A DNA stretch of 64,000 nucleotides, from the NCBI RefSeq assembly GCF_029784155.1, contig NC_073693.1:318678351-318742350 (forward strand), given 5' to 3'. This stretch comes from Uranotaenia lowii. Lineage: Eukaryota; Arthropoda; Insecta; Diptera; Culicidae. The position numbers were made by a program, and so were the translations under genes. The notes under the pieces are model-generated. The model was given only the letters and a program-made list of their open reading frames with translations. It was not told where the DNA came from and searched no databases. Each line of letters starts with the position of its first letter. Within the stretch, counting starts at the first letter, position 1. Below are positions 56,200 through 64,000 of the stretch, in pieces.

Positions 56200-59100
56200 G
56201 TAAGATTCTAAAGCTCAATTGGTCATGTTTTAATGTAACATTGAACCATAATCCAAAATAGTTAATCATACGAAAAACACATGGGGATTTTTGTTTCATC
56301 TGACAATTTGCGCCGGGGGTCGTTAGATCTTCCCCATAATTAAAATCTGCTTCATTTTATCCTCGTTAGATCATCCCCAAAATTTAAAATCTGGTTTATT
56401 TTTACGACGACTAAAAACACTTGAATTTTTATAGATTTCTAACATTATTATTTTCCGAGTTAGATTTGATTAGTTTTTTTTGTAAATAAAATATTTTAAG
56501 CTACCGACCGCGGCCTAGAGGATAGCGCAGGGTGACCAGCGAGTTTCCATTTTCAAATTCTCGGTTTTTTTCCCGGTTCTTTCGATCGAGATTTTATGAT
56601 CTTCTCAGTTTGGAAATACATGAATATGATTATCAGGGTTTTTTTAAAAGCAAAATAAAACATTTTTAAGGTTTTTCAGATAACGGTGATGTTTATTAAA
56701 TTTCTGTAGAAAAAAGTTTAACAAGGTTTGAATGTAAAGGATTAAGATAAGAATCAGAGGGATTAGGTGCCAAAATCGTCAATTTTGAGTTAAGTACATA
56801 TACCAATCGATTCTTCATATCTCAAACCACATCTGCTGCAAAACTCTGATTTATTTTGATAATGTTGTCAAAACTTTATCGATTGATTTAAAACGATGAT
56901 GTTCCAATTAGATTTACTTTATCGCACACAGAATTTGACTATTGAGCTCTGGTTTTAGAATTCTGAAATTGAAAATATATGTAATCATCAACGATGAATT
57001 TCGGGTGAATTACGGATCTGTAAATCAAAACTTAACAAGATTAAGTTTAGATTCATGATTTTAATTTTGACTGATTGGTCCTGATCGTTATTCTAATTTA
57101 TTTATTTTTTCTGCCATTTTGAGAACATAATCCGCTAAATTTTATTCCTCCTAAGTTTTGTTTTGATTTTCGTCTTGAATACTGAGTGAGGTTTTCATTA
57201 CACATTTTCAAATTTTTTTAGAGCCTGAGTTCTGGGTGCTTCACTTTGTACTTGGCATGTTTATTTAAATTCTAAGTCTGAGTTAGCAGGGTCGGTGTTT
57301 TTAGCAATTCACTGAGACATACTTGTGTGTGTTCGTTTCTTAGAAAAACAAAACTCTATTTCAAAGTTACATAACTCTGTTATTTTTCAACGGAAATCAT
57401 AAAATAGCACATCAAAACGCATTGAAATTTTAATCAGCTTTAATAAAAATAAAGAAGTAATGACCTTTAACAAGAAAAAAAATTAAACAAACTTTAAATG
57501 GTGTCTAAAATTATCGTCTACATCACCGAATAAGGCCGGTCCAAATTTAAAATCCTTCTTTTGTCACTTGGAGTTGGAACATCTTGAAGGGGGGGACAAA
57601 AAAAAATAATGCGAAAAACAAATAAATTGGAAAAAATTGCACGGAAGCTTGTATGCAACCAAAATTGCATACAATATCGATGCACAAAAACTATGAATCA
57701 AGTAAATTTTTATCAAATAATTTTATCAAATCAAGAAAACAAAAGGTGGTTTAACTCCCATCTTCTTAAATTAGTTAATTGGTCATGTAATCTTTCAAAT
57801 ATTGGATTTTGTTTTATCGAAATTTTCACAAATTACTTAAAACTTTATTTATTTCCCCCTTCGGATTTTTTGGAAATTTCGAAGAGGACGGTGACAAAAG
57901 AAGAAATTGATATTTGTTCCAGCCTAATTTGCAAAACATTGAACAGCCCAATTTATGATGCAACTTTCATCTGAAAGCATCATTCGGACTATAGGTAATA
58001 TGACGTTGAAAATATTATGCCTACTTTACAAAAAAATTTAACCATATTTAACACGAAAAATAAACATGTTAAAAATCTGAAAAAAAACTGTATTTTTAAG
58101 ACGTAAAAATGGACCAGTTTAATTTTGGGGAAGATTTGAAGACATTCGGCACAATCCCGTAAGAGAATAAAAATAAAATCCTCACATACAAAAACCTGTT
58201 TTTTAATTATGAATAAGCTGACCCGGCAAACTTTGTTGAGCGTTTGAATTTTCACAAAAAAAAAACAAAATTAATTTGAAGTAGAGGTGAATGATAGTTT
58301 ATTTTCATGAAATTGGTTTGGCACCGCAAAATAGGAGGAATCGAGGCAGATCTCGGATTGTTTTCGTAATATTTCTTTCGAATTATATTGAGTGAATCTT
58401 AACACAGAACTCAATAAAAAAAATTATCAATTTTTATTTCTTGATTTCCAGCAAAAGCTGAAAGCGAATATCTTTTGGGATAAACTTAAAAATGAATTTT
58501 CTTCCGTTTTACATTTCTTCATTTATAGAGGGTTCTAGACATTGTTATGTCCATTTTAGATTAACCCCAAGATAAGTACGCCGAAGAATGTTTTGTTCTA
58601 ATGTGTTGCCATTTCACGCAGTTTTAGACAATTAGCTTTATTTTTTCGCCAAATTAATAAAATAATTTTAGAGGTATTCTTCACCGTATACCAAATTTGG
58701 TACATGGTACATCTCTATTTGTAGTGTTTCCAAACTAGGATTGTTCGATATTCGGGAAAAAAATCGTTTCTTAAGACTTAAGATCGATTCAGCTGAATGG
58801 TCCCAGGATCGATTCACCTAAAAAATCAAAGCGAAATGATCGATCTCTGTAAGTAAGCTGAGTAAGCTTTCCTAACAAATATGTAAACGATCGTAAAAAT
58901 GGTTACTTAAAGTCGGTATAAATCGGATATGATAGAAAAGTCTGCCATGTTTACAAATTTGTTCTCTTTCGCGGGATTCTTGTGAGAAAACAAACTTGTT
59001 GTTATCTCTGCGATAAGCAGTGCAACTAAATTGCTATAAATCGAACCATATGATTTGGAAAAATTGTCCAATTAGAGAAGCAGCAAATATTGTCCCTAGA

Positions 59101-60449
59101 AAAACATGCGCTGCCTTGTATAATTCCAGTATGTACAAATAAGGTGTTGAATATCGTCCAATTTGCATTATTCTTATCGCTTAAGCCAGAAGTTAGAATA
59201 TGTTTGTATATTGCCTCCACATTGGTAGGTAAATGCTGATTTTTAGAGTTTTATGCGATGATTCTATAATGTTTATGAAACGCATATCAATGTTTGTTGA
59301 GAAATATACCTTCAATTTTCATCACAATCCGATGTTTAATAACGGCAATATCGCAAAAACATTAAATAGTTGATATGGACGATCTTTTTGGCCGACCCAT
59401 GTCCCTTGATTTGATACCTGAGCTGAATTTCCCCATCTTTCAAAACAGCGATGTTCAAATTTTCATTTCAATCCGATGTATAATAACGTCAATATCGCTA
59501 AAACAGTTTTTGCATTGTATGGACGACCGACTTGAAAAGAGGTCATCCGAAAATCTAAAAATATTTTCTTTGATTTCTGATTATAATGTGCACCCATGCC
59601 AAATTTCAGCTTTCTAGATCTTGAGGCGGCTGAGCGTATTAAAGATTTTTGTAAATTTTTGTGATCAGTTCACCCGTTCTTGAATGCATATAGGTATTAC
59701 AGCATTCATTTTCATAAATTTTATTTTAAAATTCCGAATTATATTTTCAAATTTTTGAACCCTTTTCAGATAGTTGAAGCAATCCGCCAAATTTTCAAAT
59801 TAAGCATAAGCATAAAATTTTAAGCAGGTTCAAATAAAATGTAAAATAAAGTTCAATGAACACAATATGTAGTTTTATAATTAACTAAAATTTATCTCAC
59901 TAAGCTTCAGTTCAACTTTTTCAATGTATCGTGCAGTATAGTTTATTCATAAAACTCGGCGATGATATTATAAATGTGATTCTTCTTATAACATCCGGTA
60001 ACTGAAAAAGCAAATGAATGCAAGGTGAGAGCTTCCAACTTTTTGTAATCTCTGAACACGAATGAAAGTAAACCTGAGACAGAACGCTACACATACCCTG
60101 TATCATGAGCAATTCTACCGTTTCTACAATTTTCCAATTAAACTTGTCACCGGCTCTCGACTTATGAAGCTACCGGACCAATCCGCTACCCGAAAGATGA
60201 GATGACGGCGAGGAATCTTGCACAGTGAATCTGCCGATCGACTTCCTTCCAGACGGTATTATCGTCGTTGATCGTGCACACTTTCCGAAACAAGTTTTTT
60301 TTTCTTGTTGTGCTGTTGTGAGAGGGCGGCAATAATAATTCATTAATCGCGAACCGATCTTTACCGGTTCTGGTTGGTGAGGCGTGTGTGACAAAGCCCC
60401 ATTGAAGCCGCGCTAATCACGTGCAGCCTCGTTTGTTGTTTTCCTTCAG
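56200..60449 (+). other. Host-gene intron 4, about 4.2 kb
   Basis: It is bounded by GTAAGA and by TTTTCCTTCAG. It holds partial dispersed repeats: GGGGAAGATC family at 56284-56337 (reversed), 57390-57425 (reversed) and 58128-58180; AAGGCCGG family at 57532-57720. A decayed Helitron-like end (reversed, GTTTGCCGGGTCAGC) lies at about 58207-58240. Two tandem copies of a 146-bp unit, both with CAATCCGATG and TAATAACG, lie at about 59310-59600. At 56520 GGGTGACCAGCGAG may start another MITE. Confidence 0.5.
57532..57720 (+). repeat. Dispersed repeat, AAGGCCGG family
   Basis: It matches 38180-38290 over CTTCTTTTG-CACTTGGAG and the following GGGGGG run. The open frame that starts nearby at 57609 is AT-rich repeat sequence and not a gene. 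Confidence 0.5.
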
Positions 60450-60501
60450 CATGGCGGCAGCAGCGGTTCGTCACCGTTTGCAGATGAAACTGTCGTCAAT
60501 C
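60450..60501 (+). CDS. Host gene, 52-bp coding exon 5
   Basis: It is bounded by a very good acceptor (TTTTCCTTCAG, 60439-60449) and the donor GTAAGC at 60502. Exon 4 ends in phase 0, so the frame is fixed and reads HGGSSGSSPFADETVVN (residues 266-282) with one base left over for the next exon. GC content jumps sharply here compared with both sides. It is too short for routine frame searches. In another frame it starts with ATG (MAAAAVRHRLQMKLSSI), so a first-exon use from a nearby promoter is an alternative. The next exon lies beyond 64000. Confidence 0.65.
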
Positions 60502-61009
60502 GTAAGCCCAATTTTTTTCTTGGTTTCTTCCTTTCGTAGATTTTTTTTTTTCGTTTCATTCAACGTCATCGAAAGTCAACCAATAACACACGGTTAGAAA
60601 ACTGCCCGATATTCAATCTGTTGATATTTGAAAAAAAAAAATAGCCCCCTCAAAAGCATGGGATCACCCACACAAAAACATAAAAATTATGATCGTTCAT
60701 ATCTCAGCCATCTTATGACATATTGCAATTTTTTATATCTCATTCGAAAGATCATGAGCAAAACCTTTCTTGTTAGCAAATGTTTCTAATTATCAACATA
60801 AAATGCAGCTTGGAATCCTGGGGAATTGAATCTTTAAATCCTTTATGACTCAAATCTAGAAATCTCTTCTCAATATTTTAATTTTGGTTCATGAATACTT
60901 AATAATTGAAATTTTTTGCTAGGAATTTTCCAAAAAACATTTTTTTAGAATCTGGAATATAATCCGGATTCTTATTCTTTTTGATGTTCTGTTTCCGATC
61001 GTTTTCATG

Positions 61010-61130
61010 AACCTGATCATAATTCTATTCCTTACCCTGATCCTTATCCTGAATCTTATCCTGAACCTGATTCTGATCCTGAAATGAAATTTGATCCTGA
61101 TCCGGTACTTGATTACGATCCTGATGCGAA
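61010..61130. repeat. Degenerate CCTGAT array, block 1
   Basis: About fifteen imperfect copies of CCTGAT, CTTATC or CCTGAA follow each other (for example CCTGATCCTTATCCTGAATC). On the minus strand they read as a DQDQ-rich peptide. Blocks 2 and 3 are at 61831-62120 and 62385-62460. Confidence 0.7.
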
Positions 61131-61830
61131 ATTAACCCCTCCCCCTGGGTATAGACAAGACTTGATAACAAACTGTAACAGAAATGAGCTATCAATATCA
61201 AAGCGACAGCATAATTGAATCTCACTATGCTCCCGATGGCAAAATAACGTTTCATTAAAGTATCAATATAATGAAAAGTTGATGGCAAACCAACACCAAA
61301 GTAAAGCATCGCAAATAAATATTTCTTAAAATATGAAAGAAGTGAAAGGAAGGGATGATTAGGCATTCAATTTTTTTTTTATCACAAATCATGTTTAAGT
61401 TTAAATATAGATTGAGCTGAAAACAAAAAAAAAACGAATTCAGACATTACCAGCATAGTGTATGATCTTTTAAGTGCTGATTTCTCAGACATGCGAAAAT
61501 TAGGTATCATTGCACAGGGAAAAACATTTTATGATGCCTATTTTAAAAAATAATTTGGGAATAATTCGATGTTTTGTTTTTTTTCGCTAGTTTCATTCAA
61601 AAGTCATGTTAAACTGCGTCATTTTACATTTTACTTAAGAAAAATCAACTATCATTACCAATTACCAAAACGTTCAAAATTTTAAAATTGTGTGTAATTT
61701 GTCAATATTTCTGAAAATTTTATGTTCTGTTACACAGATTTTGTGATGAAAATTGGCACAACATTATGTGGAATTATAGATTTTCTGGATTTCGGAAACC
61801 TTGTTTGGAAGGTTAAATTACCTTTAGCTT

Positions 61831-62120
61831 CGATCCCGGTTCCTGATCCCGGCTCTTGGTTTGCATCCTTGAGGGCCACTTGGATGGATTGATCCTTGTT
61901 CTGAATCTTGGTCTGTAAATTGATTCCGATATTAGGTTTTGGTTGTCATCCACAACCTCATCCCGATCCTGATCTTTTTCCCCATTCTGTGTCTATGTCA
62001 TATCCTTGATTCTGGTCCTGGAACTTGATGGGCAACTGGATCCTGCTTCTGGATACTTGTCCTGATTGCAGTTCGATATTTATCTTTTACTTGATACTTG
62101 ATCCTGATCGAGTTCTGATC
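61831..62120. repeat. Degenerate CCTGAT array, block 2
   Basis: The same 6-bp theme as at 61010 (TTCCTGATCCCGGCTCTTGG, GATCCTGATC), but far more diverged, with unit variants CTTGGT, CTTGAT and TCCTGG. Confidence 0.6.
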
Positions 62121-62384
62121 CAGATCGATTTTTAATACGAAAAATACATGGACCAAAGATTTCTGAGGTAATGACAAATGATTTTTTTTAGGTAGATCCA
62201 TTTCCAGGTTTTTATGTTTTTCTTACTTCTCTTAGCTGTAGCTCTTGAAACTGCTTGTCAAACATTTGCCATTAATACAGAATAACATTCTGTGCAAAAT
62301 GTCAGTTAATATAATTATTGGTTTTGGTTATTTACCGATTTTAGTAAACCCCATTTAAAGCCATGCATGCGATTTAGAGGTTTG

Positions 62385-62460
62385 AATCCGATCTTTATCT
62401 TGTATTCTGATCATCCAACCTGATGCTGATCATGATCCGGATCCTGGTTTGAAACCCATG
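62385..62460. repeat. Degenerate CCTGAT array, block 3
   Basis: A short block of the same theme (CCTGATGCTGATCATGATCC). The three blocks together look like the remains of one long array cut up by other sequence. Confidence 0.55.
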
Positions 62461-64000
62461 ATTATTTCTTCTACTATCTTTATTATTATTTTATTTTAAC
62501 TTACATTTTTATCAATGCCATATATTTTCAAGGAAATTCGAATCGAAATCATAAGATTTTTTCTTAAATCCTTACCGGAATTGATAGTACATCCTCACTT
62601 CACCGAAGGACATATCTCGCGTGAGCTTTTATTAGGTCGTATGGAACAGAATGTAAAGAACCAATTTTATTACAACAAAATACAGGAACTAACCTTAACT
62701 AATCGCAACTTCTTTTCAATTTGAATATATGTTATCTGGAAAACATATTCTAGATGTTGATTAAATATGTTTAAGTTGTTTTCCTCACTTTTGCAGAATT
62801 TCTCAATACCACAGTAGTTTATCGATTTTATCATTGTTTGATTTTTTAAATTTTTTATAAATCACGCTTTTCGATAAATCACTCAAAAACCATTTCCAGG
62901 ACCTAAATATTCATTAAAAAGCGTAGATCGTCTTTGTTCATAGTATTTTTCATGGTATGGTAAATAAGCATTCGCTAATATGAAAATGTCATTGAACTGC
63001 TTACTTTAGCTGTAAAGTGTGTGAAATCGTCATCTATTTAGATTTTGAAAACGTTTGTAGTAATCGAATTAAGTATTCCAACGTCACGCTTTTGCTTGTG
63101 TTGTTATTTGTGTTTAGCAGATCTAAAATAGTAGGGTGAGTGCTCCTACTTTGGACCTAGAGCCTACTTTTGTCCTAAAATGCCGAAAATTGTGAATAAT
63201 TCATTTTGCTAGCATAAGATTAAGATACTCCTATGCACACAATGAACTCTTATTCTTTCTGAATCCTACCATACTGTTTTTTGCAATAATAAGTTTTTCT
63301 GATACAATTTTCAACGTTTTTTACATCCTCATCATTGATAAATCAGACAGCTCAATTAGTGGGGCGCGTTTTGAGAAATTGGAGTGAATAAGGATAAATG
63401 ACGTTTTTTGACTGTCCAAGTCAAAATTTTAAGGGAAAATACTTCGACTGTGAAGAATGAGAACCATACAAGTTATTTTTCCTAAAATATAAGATAATCA
63501 ATGGAAATACTGGAAAACTTTTAAAGGGTCCAAAAATAGAAGACTTTCGACTTTGGTGTTCTATTTTTTGACCTGACATCATTAAAACTTTCTGACAATA
63601 CCAACATATCAACAAAGGTGCTAAAACTTAAATGGGGTATAATGCTACATTTCTAACATTTTTTGTCAGCTTTACCCAAAAAAAAATACAATAAAGTAAA
63701 CACAAAAAATTTCACCTATTTTTATGCTGATAGAGTTAACGGGGAGTGAAAATGTTTGAGCTATTCATAACAGAAATTTAAGTAGGTATTTCTAATCGTG
63801 AAAAAGCTGTTTACCTTGCCTATTTTTGCATATTTTTGTTAGATTTTTAAGTTAACGTGTGTTTGAGATATTTACGATGCAAAAAGACATGGTAAAATAA
63901 TTTTGCACAAATTTGCCCCTTTTACGCATTTTGTGCCTCGAAAATTCTTCATTGTTGACTTGAAAACTCTAGGATCAACACGAAACCAACCATCGGAGTG

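Larger units (their letters stand above)
60502..64000 (+). other. Start of host-gene intron 5
   Basis: After the donor GTAAGC no further exon is visible to the window end. AT-rich text dominates, with the CCTGAT arrays and a repeat at 62808 onward related to 51003-51415. The stretch 63130-64000 shows nothing I can name. Confidence 0.5.

Noticed and set aside
57609..57974. 121-codon + frame in intron 4
   Set aside because: AT-rich and starts inside a dispersed repeat shared with 38165; no motif is seen.
61025..61366. 113-codon minus-strand frame with a hydrophobic segment and a DQ-rich end
   Set aside because: Half of it is the CCTGAT repeat; the rest matches no receptor or transporter I recognise and has no splice or start context.

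Overview
This window looks like a piece of an insect nuclear genome, most likely a culicid mosquito or a close dipteran. It is AT-rich, its coding exons are GC-rich and separated by short and very long introns with GT-AG borders, and it is dense in transposons of types common in mosquitoes: a DD37E mariner, a LOA-like non-LTR element, copia, tRNA-type SINEs, and many terminal-inverted-repeat MITEs. There is no sign of bacterial organisation. The order level is inference from the transposon set and intron style.

One host gene can be supported, on the + strand. It has five coding exons: 26456-26745, 26829-26997, 45541-45704, 56028-56199 and a 52-bp exon at 60450-60501. Their reading phases join without a break into 282 codons plus one base, and the last donor site points past the window. 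The product is a serine-rich, partly acidic protein with no domain I recognise. Its introns are 83 bp, about 18.5 kb, 10.3 kb, 4.2 kb and more than 3.5 kb, and they hold most of the transposons described.

Layout. 1-3 kb: no gene seen. 3-5.6 kb: two SINE copies, one split by a MITE, and a TA-flanked MITE. 5.6-6.8 kb: a GC-rich unclassified repeat. 6.8-9.9 kb: a decayed, internally deleted copia element on the minus strand with both LTRs. 10-10.6 and 14.5-15.8 kb: two copies of a mariner-derived element, the second interrupted by a Harbinger-like MITE. 16.0-18.5 kb: a very pure 7-bp tandem array. 19.4-21.3 kb: a long fold-back repeat. 21.7-23.7 kb: a fold-back hAT-like element with an exact 8-bp target duplication. 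24.5 kb: mariner remnant. 26.4-27.0 kb: exons 1-2. 27.5-28.7 kb: a degenerate tandem array. 31.4-32.7 kb: DD37E mariner on the minus strand. 33.8-36.0 kb: a 9-bp tandem array open in several frames on both strands. 38.7-44.4 kb: an apparently intact two-ORF non-LTR retrotransposon, antisense to the host gene. 45.5 kb: exon 3. 46.4-48.5 kb: MITEs. 50.7 kb: a complete short non-autonomous Helitron. 53-55.8 kb: MITEs and a GC-rich candidate promoter or 5' exon. 56.0 kb: exon 4. 60.45 kb: exon 5. 61-62.5 kb: three degenerate CCTGAT-rich arrays.

The strongest points for a second look are the intact retrotransposon with its ATGA stop/start overlap, the two nested insertions whose empty sites can be read from sibling copies, the fold-back hAT whose arms are made of the same TGACAAAA motif as the distant 2.2-kb array, and three hammerhead-like cores.
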